Assembly (NCBI RefSeq): GCF_000442255.1
Contig: NZ_KE557273.1
Span: forward strand, 614,662 to 678,661
DNA from: Salipiger mucosus DSM 16094
GTDB taxonomy: Bacteria; Pseudomonadota; Alphaproteobacteria; Rhodobacterales; Rhodobacteraceae
DNA length: 64,000 nucleotides
Direction: 5' to 3'
Shown here: positions 16,244 through 24,353 of the stretch, in pieces
Numbering within the stretch: the first letter of the stretch is position 1
Layout of the letters: each line of letters opens with the position of its first letter
The notes under the pieces: model-generated
Seen by the model: only the letters and a program-made list of their open reading frames with translations
Told to the model about the DNA's origin: nothing
Database searches by the model: none
Translations under genes and position numbers: made by a program

Positions 16244-17404
16244 ATGGATTTCACGACCTCCGACGAGATGAAGATGGTGACCGAGGCGGTGGGCCGCTTC
16301 GTGCGCGAAAAGGTCCAGCCGCTCGAGATGGAAACCGAGGAGGCCGCCGCGGTCCCGCCCGAGAAGCTCGCGGCGGTCAAGGCCGAGGCGCAGGCGCTGG
16401 GCTTCTACGCGCTCAACATGAGCGAAGAGGTCGGCGGCGGCGGTCTCGGCGTGCTCGACATGTGCCTCGTCGAGGAACAGCTCGGCCAGACCTCCGACGC
16501 GCTGATCCGGCGCATCTTCGGGCAGGTCTACCCGATGCTCGAGCAGTTCGAGGGCCCGCTGCGCGACGAATATCTCTATCCCACCGTCAAGGGCGACAAG
16601 ATCTGCGCCATGGCCATCACCGAGCCGGGCGCCGGCTCGGACGCGGCGGCGATCAAGACCAACGCCTATCTCGACGGCGACGAATGGGTGCTGAACGGCA
16701 CCAAGCACTTCATCTCGGACGGCGACATCGCCGACTACGTCATCGTCATGGCCCTGACCGACGCCGAGAAGCGCGCCCGCGGCGGCATCACGCTGCTGAT
16801 CGTCGACAAGGACACCCCCGGCTTCACCGTCGCGCGGAACCAGAAGATGATGGGCCACCGCGGCTACGGCCACGCCGAGCTCAACTTCGACGACGTGCGC
16901 ATCCCCAAGGACAAGGTCCTGGGCGAGGTCGGGCAGGGCTTCCGCGTGATGATGGCCAATGTCGGCGGCATCCGCCTCGGCCACATCGGCGCCCGCGCTG
17001 TCGGTATGGCCTCGCGCGTGCTCGAGATGATGCGCGAACACGCCGCCACCCGGAAGCAGTTCGGCCAGCCCATCGGCGACTTCCAGATGGTGCAGCAGAT
17101 GATCGCCGACAGCGCGATGGAGATCTTCGCCACGCGCATGATGGTGCTCAACACCGCCTGGGAGGTCGACCAGGGCCTTGATCCGCGGGACAAGGTCTCG
17201 ATGGTCAAGGTGCAGGCCTCGGAAATGCTGGGCCGCGTGGCCGACCGCGGCATCCAGGTCTTCGGCGGCTACGGCTTCACCAAGGAGCTGCCGCTGGAAC
17301 GCATCTACCGCGATGCCCGCGTCACACGCATCTACGACGGCACCTCCGAGGTGCACCGCATGCTGATCGCCCGCTCGGTGATCAAGCGCGGGCTCACCCT
17401 CTGA
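16244..17404 (+). CDS. acyl-CoA dehydrogenase with Asp at the usual catalytic Glu position
   Basis: This 386-residue FAD enzyme introduces an alpha-beta double bond into an acyl-CoA. It has the ACAD signatures MAITEPGAGSDAAAIKT (FAD/substrate contact), NQKMMGHRGYGHAELNFDDVRIP, RKQFGQPIGDFQMVQQMIAD and VQVFGGYGFTKELPLERIYRDAR-like flanks. The active-site segment near the end reads IYDGTSEVHRML, with Asp where MCAD and SCAD have Glu (YEGT). This is also seen in some ACAD10/11-type enzymes. It sits 23 bp after the CoA-transferase and before the MaoC pair, so it should oxidise the CoA ester made upstream. The length is normal. Substrate unknown. Confidence 0.88.
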   Translation: MDFTTSDEMKMVTEAVGRFVREKVQPLEMETEEAAAVPPEKLAAVKAEAQALGFYALNMSEEVGGGGLGVLDMCLVEEQLGQTSDALIRRIFGQVYPMLEQFEGPLRDEYLYPTVKGDKICAMAITEPGAGSDAAAIKTNAYLDGDEWVLNGTKHFISDGDIADYVIVMALTDAEKRARGGITLLIVDKDTPGFTVARNQKMMGHRGYGHAELNFDDVRIPKDKVLGEVGQGFRVMMANVGGIRLGHIGARAVGMASRVLEMMREHAATRKQFGQPIGDFQMVQQMIADSAMEIFATRMMVLNTAWEVDQGLDPRDKVSMVKVQASEMLGRVADRGIQVFGGYGFTKELPLERIYRDARVTRIYDGTSEVHRMLIARSVIKRGLTL

Positions 17405-17410
17405 CGGCCC

Positions 17411-17470
17411 CTTTCATCTTTCCGCAAATACGCGGGGGGCGTGGGGGCTCGCCCCCACCACCAGCCCCCG
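17411..17470. repeat. Rhodobacteraceae-type GC hairpin element, copy 1
   Basis: The 94-bp gap between ACAD and MaoC holds a CTTTCCGCAAATACGCGG block, then GTGGGGGC-TC-GCCCCCAC (17441-17458). A similar 'AAATA, CGGGG, G-run/C-run dyad' block occurs at 46050-46096. Such elements are common after genes in this family of bacteria. It may reduce read-through between ACAD and the MaoC genes. Confidence 0.4.
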
Positions 17471-17498
17471 CGACCAGCCACAGGACAGCGATCCGCCC

Positions 17499-17933
17499 AT
17501 GACGACCGAACCCCACGCCCCCGCCCACCTCGAGCCGGGCCAGTCCATCACCTTCCGCAAGACCATGAGCGTGGCCGAGCAGGGCTTCTTCACCGGGATC
17601 TCGGGCAACCTCGGCGGGCTCTACGTCGACCGCGCGCAGGCGCGCGCGCAGGGCCTGTCCGACATGGCGGTCTTCGAGCTCGCCGCCGGCGCGCTCTTCA
17701 CCACCGCGCTCTCGCGCCTCGCCGGGCCCACGATGCGGATCGAGGCGATTTCCTTCCGCTTCGCCCGCGCGATCACGCTGGGCGAGACCTTCGAGGCGAC
17801 CGCCACCGTGGGCCGCACCAACGGCTCGCTCACCTGCCTGCTGACGGGCCGCATCTGCGACGAGCAGGTGGCCGAGGGCGAGGCGCGTCTCGTGCCGGTC
17901 CGCGCCGGAACGGACGAGGCCGCCGATGTATGA
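17499..17933 (+). CDS. MaoC-like hot-dog protein lacking the catalytic Asp/His
   Basis: This 144-residue protein has a MaoC/hydratase-2 hot-dog fold (EPGQSITFRKTMSVAEQGFFTGISG, then ISFRFARAITLGETFEATATVG). The hydratase motif D-x4-H is missing: the equivalent segment is SGNLGGLYVDRA, with Asn and Leu where the catalytic Asp and His belong. The next gene, overlapping by 8 bp, encodes a MaoC protein with the intact motif. The pair may therefore be a heterodimer with one structural and one catalytic subunit, like mycobacterial HadA/HadB. It would act after the acyl-CoA dehydrogenase as an enoyl-CoA hydratase. Confidence 0.75.
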   Translation: MTTEPHAPAHLEPGQSITFRKTMSVAEQGFFTGISGNLGGLYVDRAQARAQGLSDMAVFELAAGALFTTALSRLAGPTMRIEAISFRFARAITLGETFEATATVGRTNGSLTCLLTGRICDEQVAEGEARLVPVRAGTDEAADV

Positions 17934-18363
17934 CATCCGCCAGATCGACGAGCTGAACGTCGGCGACCGGGTCTCCGTCTCCAAGACCGTGACCGAGGCC
18001 GACGGCGCCATGTACATCGCCGCCACCGGCGACTTCGGCCCCGTCCACGTCGACGAGGATTTCGCCTCGGGCACCCGCTTCGAGACCCGCCTCGCGCCGG
18101 GCATCCTCGTGGCCGGCATCTGCACCTCGGTCCTCACCGCCGAGCTGGTGGGCACGCTGGGCGTGTCGATCCGCGACAGCTTCTGGTTCACCGGGGCCGT
18201 GCGCTACGGCGACACGATCACCTTCGAGATCTGGATCTCGGCCAAGGACGAAGAGAACCGCACCGTCGACTGGCAGGCCAGCGCGGTCAACGAAGAGGGC
18301 GTCGAGGTGCTCAAGGCCGACGCCACCCTGAAATTCCCCAGAAAGAAGAAGGTCACGACATGA
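17926..18363 (+). CDS. MaoC family (R)-specific enoyl-CoA hydratase
   Basis: This 145-residue hot-dog hydratase has the intact catalytic motif ATGDFGPVHVDEDFA (Asp and His at about 35 and 40). It also has RLAPGILVAGICTSVL and a C-terminal strand with conserved Gly/Thr. It adds water to the double bond made by the ACAD, giving a 3-hydroxyacyl-CoA. It overlaps the preceding degenerate MaoC gene by 8 bp and the next gene by 4 bp, so all are translated together. Confidence 0.85.
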   Translation: MYDIRQIDELNVGDRVSVSKTVTEADGAMYIAATGDFGPVHVDEDFASGTRFETRLAPGILVAGICTSVLTAELVGTLGVSIRDSFWFTGAVRYGDTITFEIWISAKDEENRTVDWQASAVNEEGVEVLKADATLKFPRKKKVTT

Positions 18364-19293
18364 GCCTCACCGGACAGGACCTGCGCGGCATCACCGTCGC
18401 CACCGTGCCTCCCCTTCGACGCCGATGGCGCCATCGACTGGGACGGCTACGCCGCCGTCCTCGACCACAGCGCGGACCCCGCGACCACCGACTGCGTCTT
18501 CGTCAACGGCCACGCGGGCGAGGCCACGGCGCTCACCGACGCCGAGAAGCTCGAGGTCATCAAGCGCACCCGCGCCCAGATCCACAAGGATCAGCCGCTG
18601 CTGGCGGGCGTGGTGCCCACCGGCATCCCCGACGCCCTGCGCCAGGCCGAGGCCGCCCGCGAGGCCGGCGCCGACGTCGCCGTGATCTTCCCGCCCGAGG
18701 CGCTGGGCGGCGGCAACGCCAATACCGACGCGGCGGTCCGGATGTACGAACGGCTCGCGCGCGAGCTGCAGATGCCGCTGTCGCACTTCCAGTTCCCCAT
18801 CGCCTCGGGCTTCGGCCTCTCGACCGAGGTCATGGCCAAGGTCGCGCAGATCCCCGAGGTCATCGCGCTCAAGGAGGGCAGCGCCACGCTGCTCGCCTAC
18901 GACGAGAACCGCCGCGCGGTGAAGGCCGCCGCGCCGGACACGGCGATCCTGCCCTCGAACTTCCACTGGTTCTTCGCCCAGGTGGCGCTGGGCGGCGACG
19001 GGATCCTGTCGGGCCTCGCCTCGCTCACGCCGGGGCTGCTCAAGGACCTCTGGGAGGCTTCCGAGGCGATGGACCTCGCCGCCATGCGCGAGGCCAACGA
19101 CCGGCTCTACCCGGTGATCCGCGCGATCTACGGCCCCGCGCCGGTGATCGACATGCACACCCGCATGAAGGACGGCCTGCAGATGCTCGGCGTGATCGAG
19201 AACTCGGCGCCGCGCCTGCCGCTGCTGCCGCAGTCGAACGAGGTGGTCGAGGGCGTGCGCCGCGCGCTGATCGCCGCCGGGATGCTGAAATGA
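18360..19293 (+). pseudogene. DapA/DHDPS-family aldolase, frameshifted near 18410
   Basis: The ATG at 18360 opens a DapA-like N-terminus (GQDLRGITVATVP). At the C-run 18411-18414 the frame must move by +1 to continue as FDADGAIDWDGYAAVL and on through a full TIM-barrel to 19293. One extra C in GTGCCTCCCCTTC explains it. If corrected, the protein is about 310 residues and keeps the Schiff-base Lys (VIALKEGS). It has GHAGE where DHDPS has G(T/S)TGE, and HFQF where the Tyr motif YNxP normally is. No in-frame stop occurs near the shift and the rest is intact, so a recent mutation or a sequencing error is equally possible. The next gene is a paralogue. Confidence 0.75.
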
Positions 19294-20213
19294 CCCCGCG
19301 CGCGGCGCACGGCGGGCTCTACGCCGCCACGATCACGCCCATGACCGAACAGGGCGCGCTCGACCACGCCGGGCTCGAGCGTCACCTCGCCGCCGTGCTG
19401 GCCGACCCCGGCCAGGCGGGGCTGCTGCTCAACGGCCACGCGGGCGAGGGCATCTTCATGTCCCGCGACGAACAGGTCGAGGTCGTGCGCATCGCCCGCC
19501 AGGTCGCGGGCACGCGGCGCATCATCGCCGCCGTCAGCGCCGAGGCCACCGCCCAGGCCGCCGCCGACGCCAAGGCGGCGGTGCAGGGCGGCGCCGACGC
19601 GGTGATGGTCTTCGCCCCCGCCTCGTGGTCCATGGGCCCCGATCCGCGCGCCATCGTCGCGCACCACCGCGGCGTGGCCGAGGCCGCCGGCGCCCCGGTC
19701 TACCTCTTCCAGGGCTCGGCGGGCGCGGGTCTTGCCTACAAGCCCGACGTGCTGAAGCAGCTGCTGGAAATCGAGACCGTCGCCGGCATCAAGGAAGGCT
19801 CGTGGGAGGTCAAATCCTACGAGACGACCCGCCGCATCGCCCGCGCGCAACGTCCCGACGTGGCGGTCATGGCCTCGGGCGACGAACATCTCTACACCTG
19901 CTTCGTGCTCGGCAGCGACGGCAGCGCCGTCAGCCTCGCCGCGCTGGTGCCCGAGCTGATCTCGGCCCTCGACACCCACGTCCTGAACCAGGAACACCCG
20001 CAGGCGCTGGCGATCCACGAGGCGCTCTTCGACCTCGCGCGGCTGGTCTACGCCGCGCCCGGGCACCTCGCCGCGGCACGCCTCAAGGCCTGCCTCGCCG
20101 CGCTGGGCCGCATAGACAGCCCCGCCTGCCGCGCGCCCACCCCGCGCATCGCGCAGGACGAACTCGAGCGCATCATGGCCGCGCTGCGCCCCTGCCTGGA
20201 GCTTTCCGCATGA
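19290..20213 (+). CDS. DapA/DHDPS-family aldolase or lyase, non-canonical
   Basis: This 307-residue TIM-barrel class I aldolase paralogue overlaps the preceding DapA gene by ATGA. Lys168 (AGIKEGSWEV) is the expected Schiff-base residue and Tyr138 (VYLFQ) the expected general base. The pyruvate-binding GTTGE motif is GHAGE here (49-53), so the usual Thr pair is lost in both neighbours and the keto-acid pocket should differ from DHDPS. There is no lysine-biosynthesis context. It probably cleaves or condenses a keto acid arising from the CoA-ester branch of module A. Confidence 0.8.
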   Translation: MTPRAAHGGLYAATITPMTEQGALDHAGLERHLAAVLADPGQAGLLLNGHAGEGIFMSRDEQVEVVRIARQVAGTRRIIAAVSAEATAQAAADAKAAVQGGADAVMVFAPASWSMGPDPRAIVAHHRGVAEAAGAPVYLFQGSAGAGLAYKPDVLKQLLEIETVAGIKEGSWEVKSYETTRRIARAQRPDVAVMASGDEHLYTCFVLGSDGSAVSLAALVPELISALDTHVLNQEHPQALAIHEALFDLARLVYAAPGHLAAARLKACLAALGRIDSPACRAPTPRIAQDELERIMAALRPCLELSA

Positions 20214-20491
20214 CCCAGACGCACATCGTCTTCGTGGACATCGACCCCGAGCACGAGGCGGCCTTCGACGAGTGGTACGAGACCCGCCACCTGCCGGACA
20301 TCCTCGCCTGTCCCGGCTGGCTCGACGCCCGGCGCGAGAAATGCATCGAGGGCGGCCCGCGCCACGTCGCGATCTACACGATCACCGGACCGGAAGCCTA
20401 TGAAACGCCGGAGTTCAATGCTATCAAGGGCTTCGGGCCGTTCACGGACAAGATCCGCAACTTCCGCCGCATCCGGCTGACGCGGAGTTGA
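20210..20491 (+). CDS. small EthD-like / dimeric alpha-beta barrel protein
   Basis: This 93-residue protein has a ferredoxin-like alpha-beta pattern: strand THIVFVDID, helix HEAAFDEWYETRHLPDIL, strand HVAIYTITG. The EWY..RHLP segment is characteristic of EthD/DUF4286-type dimeric barrels, some of which are small monooxygenases, decarboxylases or cyclases. The start overlaps the DapA stop (ATGA). Function unknown; it belongs to the CoA-transferase operon by spacing. Confidence 0.65.
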   Translation: MTQTHIVFVDIDPEHEAAFDEWYETRHLPDILACPGWLDARREKCIEGGPRHVAIYTITGPEAYETPEFNAIKGFGPFTDKIRNFRRIRLTRS

Positions 20492-20523
20492 GCGCGCCCG
20501 CCAACCGGGACCGGGGCCGCGAC

Positions 20524-21456
20524 ATGCTCAACCTCAGGCAGCTCGAAATCCTCCGCGCCGTGGTGCAGTACCGCACCACCGTCGGCGCGGCGGAACGGCT
20601 GGGGATGTCGCAGCCCTCGATCTCGAACACCATCCGCCACATCGAGAGCGTGCTGGGCTTCCCGCTCTTCGAGCGGGTCAGCAACCGCCTCACGCCCACC
20701 GAGGAGGCGCTGATCCTCCTGGAGGAGTCCGAGCCGCTCTTCCTGCTGCGCGACGCGGTGAACCAGCGCGCGGCCGACCTGCGCATGGGCCGGATCGGCC
20801 GCATCCGCATCGCCTCGACGGCCGAGCTGTCCGAGGCCGTGCTGCCCCGCGTCATCGCGGACTACGCCACCGAGTACCCCGAGATCCAGATCTCGCTCGA
20901 GACCCGTCCGCTCGACAGCGTCCTGCAGGTCGTCGAGAACGGGCTCGCCGACGTGGCCTTCATCATCGCCGGCTACGAGCGGCAGGCGCTGGAATACGAG
21001 GTCATGGACGAGCTGCGCGCCGTCTGCCTCTGCTCCGCCGACGACCCGCTCGCGCAACTCGACCAGGTCACGCCGCGCGATCTCGACGCGCGGCAGATCG
21101 TCGGTCCGCAGGTCGCCAACCGCATCGGGCTTATCATCGCCGAGAGCTTCAGCGCCTCGGGCTACGACTACCGCCCCAGCGTCGAGACCCGCTTCATGAA
21201 CGCCGCCGCGCGCATTGTGCGCGACGGCTGGGGCGTCACGCTGGTCGACGAGCTCTCGGCCTTCACCGCGCTGCGCCCCGGCCTCGTGGTGCGTCCCTAC
21301 GCGCCGGAGCTGCGCTTCTCGCTCTCCGCGGCCACCTCGCGCGCCAAGGCGACCTCGCGCCAGACGCGGCGCTTCATCGACGCTTTCGCCGAGCGCGCCG
21401 CGCTGCGCATCGCCGAGGTCAGGGCCGCGACCCAGAAGGGCGGCGGGCCGGAGTGA
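20524..21456 (+). CDS. LysR family transcriptional regulator
   Basis: This 310-residue regulator has an N-terminal HTH (LNLRQLEILRAVVQYRTTVGAAERLGMSQPSIS, about 2-35) and a C-terminal periplasmic-binding-like effector domain (about 88-295). I prefer the ATG at 20524, which places LNLRQLEI at the start as in relatives; a TTG at 20488 overlapping the preceding stop is also possible. It follows the module A operon on the same strand and converges on the HpcH aldolase gene, overlapping its end by 38 bp. Unlike most LysR genes it has no divergent partner. Target and ligand unknown. Confidence 0.85.
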   Translation: MLNLRQLEILRAVVQYRTTVGAAERLGMSQPSISNTIRHIESVLGFPLFERVSNRLTPTEEALILLEESEPLFLLRDAVNQRAADLRMGRIGRIRIASTAELSEAVLPRVIADYATEYPEIQISLETRPLDSVLQVVENGLADVAFIIAGYERQALEYEVMDELRAVCLCSADDPLAQLDQVTPRDLDARQIVGPQVANRIGLIIAESFSASGYDYRPSVETRFMNAAARIVRDGWGVTLVDELSAFTALRPGLVVRPYAPELRFSLSAATSRAKATSRQTRRFIDAFAERAALRIAEVRAATQKGGGPE

Positions 21457-22237
21457 CCTCCGCCTCCGTGGCGCGCAGCCGCTCGAGCAGCGCCGCACCC
21501 CCCTCGATCACGAGGTTCGTCTCGTTCGTGGCGACGATCACCTCCGCTCCCAGCGCAAGCCCATGGCTCTGCACCAGCTGCGGCGGCAGGCCCATCACGC
21601 CGAAGCCGCAGCCGTGGCGCTGCGCGGCCGCCGCGATGGTCTCGAAAGCCTCGCGCACCCGCGGGTGATCGAGCTGCCCGCGCAGGCCCAGCCCGTCGGC
21701 CAGGTCGTTCGAGCCGATCATCAGCATGTCGATCCCCTCGGTCGCGGCGATGCCCTCGACCGCCTCCAGCGCGGCGGCGCTCTCGATCATGGCGACGACC
21801 CTGGTGCCGCGCTCGGCCCGCTCGGTCAGTTCCGAGGCCGGCAGCAGCGCGTAGTCCAGCGCGGGCAGGGGGCCGGGCAGGGCGCGCGCCCCGCGCGGCG
21901 CGAAGCGGCAGCGCCGCGCCACCTGCGCCGCGTCCTGGGCGCTGTCGACGTGCGGCACCACCACGGCCGAGGCGCCGCAGTCCAGCACCCGCGCCACGTC
22001 GTCCGAGTGCGGCCCGGTGACCCGCCCCCAGACCGGCATCCCGGCGGCGATGCCCGCGGCGGCCGCCTGGCCGAGCTCCCCGATGCCCAGCGGGCCGTGC
22101 TCCATGTCGATCACGGCGAAATCGAATCCCGCCCCGCGCGCCAGCAAAATCGCCTCGGCGCGGCCCAGAAGGCAGAATGCAAGGCCCCACAGACGCGGGG
22201 GCGTGTTCGTGCTATGCTCAGTTTTTGATCGGTTCAC
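21419..22237 (-). CDS. HpcH/HpaI family aldolase/citrate lyase
   Basis: The product is a class II metal-dependent aldolase, probably 255-272 residues. Family motifs are LLARGAGFDFAVIDMEHGPLG, VVVPHVDSAQDAAQVARRCRF, RVVAMIESAAALEAVEGIA (metal Glu) and DMLMIGSNDLADGLG (metal Asp). These enzymes cleave 4-hydroxy-2-oxo acids to pyruvate plus an aldehyde. The start is uncertain: upstream codons run into an AT-rich region without family likeness, and I chose GTG at 22237 with AGTGAG upstream. The gene is divergent from the first TRAP operon. Confidence 0.75.
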   Translation of the reverse strand: MNRSKTEHSTNTPPRLWGLAFCLLGRAEAILLARGAGFDFAVIDMEHGPLGIGELGQAAAAGIAAGMPVWGRVTGPHSDDVARVLDCGASAVVVPHVDSAQDAAQVARRCRFAPRGARALPGPLPALDYALLPASELTERAERGTRVVAMIESAAALEAVEGIAATEGIDMLMIGSNDLADGLGLRGQLDHPRVREAFETIAAAAQRHGCGFGVMGLPPQLVQSHGLALGAEVIVATNETNLVIEGGAALLERLRATEAEVTPARRPSGSRP

Positions 22238-22464
22238 CAAGGTGTGCTCACTTTGCGGTCGTTGCGCTCGGGGGTCTGCCTTGAGGCTAGTGCACTTTTT
22301 CCGGAAATATTCGTCAAAAGTGGGGAATAAATACTTGGTATCAGTCTTCTTATAGTCTGCGTCCTTCATCCCCACAGCGTTGCCGATAACCTGATCCCGA
22401 CAGGCGCGGAGCGACCGCGGCGTGGCCGCCACCCGCCCGTGCCAAACAGCAAGGAGGTGCGCCG
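22238..22464. promoter_or_regulatory. AT-rich divergent promoter region, aldolase / TRAP operon
   Basis: This 227-bp stretch is clearly AT-richer than its surroundings, especially 22200-22370. It holds the perfect palindrome TTTCCGGAAA (22298-22307), flanked by the inverted repeat CACTTTT (22293-22299) / AAAAGTG (22316-22322). A strong RBS, AAGGAGGTG (about 22451-22459), precedes the dctQ ATG. Operator function of the dyads is inferred. Confidence 0.5.
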
Positions 22465-23028
22465 ATGCCGGATCGCACGACACGTCCCGCCGCTCGCGGT
22501 GCGTGGGAAAACAACAAGTATTTCAAGGTCCTGTCCAAGGGGCTCTGGGCGCTGCGGCGGCTGGTCGATGCCATCGCGCTGATGCTGCTGGCCTACATGG
22601 CCGTCGCCATCCTGGCGCAGGTCACGGGCCGCTACGTCTTCAATTATTCCATCGCCTGGAGCGAGGAGACCGCCACCTTCGCGCAGGTCTGGCTCACGCT
22701 GCTCGGCGCGGGGATCGCCATGCGCTACAACCAGCACGTCGGCGTCGACGTGCTGATCCGCAAGGCGCCGCGCCCGGTGCAGCAGGCCTGCTCGGCCGCC
22801 TCCTTCGCCCTCGGCGCCTGGTTCCTGGGCGTCGTCGTGGTGGGCTCGCTGTCGATGGTCGGCATCGGCCTCGTCGTCAAATCGCCCGCGCTGCGCATCC
22901 CCATGGCGATCCCCTACATGGCGCTGCCCGTGGGCTTCGGCTACTTCCTGCTCGAATTCGCGATCTCCAGCCTTCCGCGCATCCTGCGCCCCGAGGGTCC
23001 CTCCGACACCGGCGAGGCCGCGGCATGA
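22465..23028 (+). CDS. TRAP transporter small membrane subunit (DctQ-type), system 1
   Basis: This 187-residue protein has four membrane helices (about 32-55, 75-93, 110-133 and 150-170) and the DctQ signature QVTGRYVFNYSIAWSEETATFAQVWLTLLGAG. It joins DctM in the inner membrane of a Na+-coupled TRAP importer. The gene order is Q-M-P. The subunit is clearly paralogous to the DctQ at 31637 (QVGGRYVFNYSIAQAAEIATF). The RBS AAGGAGGTG is the strongest in the window. Confidence 0.9.
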   Translation: MPDRTTRPAARGAWENNKYFKVLSKGLWALRRLVDAIALMLLAYMAVAILAQVTGRYVFNYSIAWSEETATFAQVWLTLLGAGIAMRYNQHVGVDVLIRKAPRPVQQACSAASFALGAWFLGVVVVGSLSMVGIGLVVKSPALRIPMAIPYMALPVGFGYFLLEFAISSLPRILRPEGPSDTGEAAA

Positions 23029-24305
23029 TCTGGGCAGCAGGCGGTTTCCTTCTTCTCCTCGTCTCGGGCATCCCGATCGTTCTCGCGCTGGGCATCGCCG
23101 CGCTGGTCGCGATCGAGATGACCACCACGGCCCCGATCTCCATCGTGGCGCAGCGGGTCTACGGCGGCATCAACAGCTTCACGCTCATGGCGATCCCCTT
23201 CTTCGTCGCCTCCGGCCTGCTGATGGAGGCCGGCGGCATCGCCCGGCGCTTCGTCAACCTGGCCACGGCGCTCGTGGGCTGGATCACCGGCAGCCTCTAC
23301 CTCGTCTCGGTGGTCACCGGCACCGGCCTCGCGGCGATCTCGGGCTCGGGCTCGGCCGACACGGCGGCGATCAGCGCCGTCATGACGCCCGAGATGAAGC
23401 GCCGGCGCTACGACATCGACCTCGCGGCGGCGGTGATCGCGGCCTCGGGCTCGCTCGCCTCGATCATCCCGCCCTCCATCGTCATGATCGTCGTCGCCAT
23501 CACCGCGAACCAGTCCATCGGCGCGATGTTCCTCGGCGGCATGGTGCCCGGCCTGCTGGTCATGAGCGGCCTCATGCTGGGCTGCTGGATCTACGCCCGC
23601 CGCGGCGGCGAAGCCTACCGCGACCGCGAGGCCTTCACCTTCTCCCGCCTGCGCGACGGCTTCCTCGACGCGGCGCCCGGCCTGCTGGTGCCCGTGGTCA
23701 TCATCGGCGGCATCACCGGCGGCATCTTCACCGCGACCGAGGCCGCCTGCATGGCGCTCTTCACCACGCTGATCGTGACCTTCTTCGTCTACCGCGAGAT
23801 CAAGCTGCGCGATCTGCCCGCGATCATGCTGCGCGCGGTCAGCCTCTCGGCCACGGTGCTGGTCATCATCTCGACGGCCTCGGTCTTCACCTGGATCATC
23901 GCCACGCAGGGCTTCCCGGGCATGCTGCGCGACTGGCTGACCGGGCTCACCGACAACCCGGTGACCTTCCTGCTGATCGTGAACGTGCTGCTGCTCGTCG
24001 TCGGCATGTTCATGGAAAGCATCTCGGCCATCCTGATCCTGCTGCCGATCCTGCTGCCGCTGGCGCAGAGCTACGACATCGACCCGGTGCAGTTCGGCGT
24101 CATCACCGCCCTGAACCTCTCGATCGGGCTCATCACGCCGCCCTACGGCATCTGCCTCTACGTCGCCTCGACGGTGGCCGGACGGCGGATCGAGCAGGTC
24201 TCGCGCAAGGTCTGGCTGCCCTTCGGCTGCATGCTCATTGCGCTCATGCTGGTGACCTTCGTGCCGGCAATCTCCCTGTGGCTGCCCTCGGTGCTGATGG
24301 ACTGA
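23025..24305 (+). CDS. TRAP transporter large permease subunit (DctM-type), system 1
   Basis: This 426-residue, about 12-helix permease has DctM landmarks: NSFTLMAIPFFVASGLLMEAGGIA, AISGSGSADTAAISAVM, SIIPPSIVMIVVA, GGITGGIFTATEAACMAL and NLSIGLITPPYGICLYV. The ATG at 23025 overlaps the dctQ stop (ATGA). A 48-bp gap then leads to the receptor gene. The length is normal. The paralogue lies at 32154. Confidence 0.92.
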   Translation: MIWAAGGFLLLLVSGIPIVLALGIAALVAIEMTTTAPISIVAQRVYGGINSFTLMAIPFFVASGLLMEAGGIARRFVNLATALVGWITGSLYLVSVVTGTGLAAISGSGSADTAAISAVMTPEMKRRRYDIDLAAAVIAASGSLASIIPPSIVMIVVAITANQSIGAMFLGGMVPGLLVMSGLMLGCWIYARRGGEAYRDREAFTFSRLRDGFLDAAPGLLVPVVIIGGITGGIFTATEAACMALFTTLIVTFFVYREIKLRDLPAIMLRAVSLSATVLVIISTASVFTWIIATQGFPGMLRDWLTGLTDNPVTFLLIVNVLLLVVGMFMESISAILILLPILLPLAQSYDIDPVQFGVITALNLSIGLITPPYGICLYVASTVAGRRIEQVSRKVWLPFGCMLIALMLVTFVPAISLWLPSVLMD

Positions 24306-24353
24306 AGGCTCCGCATCCTCCTCCAACCAACCCCAACGAAAGAGAAAAAACTC

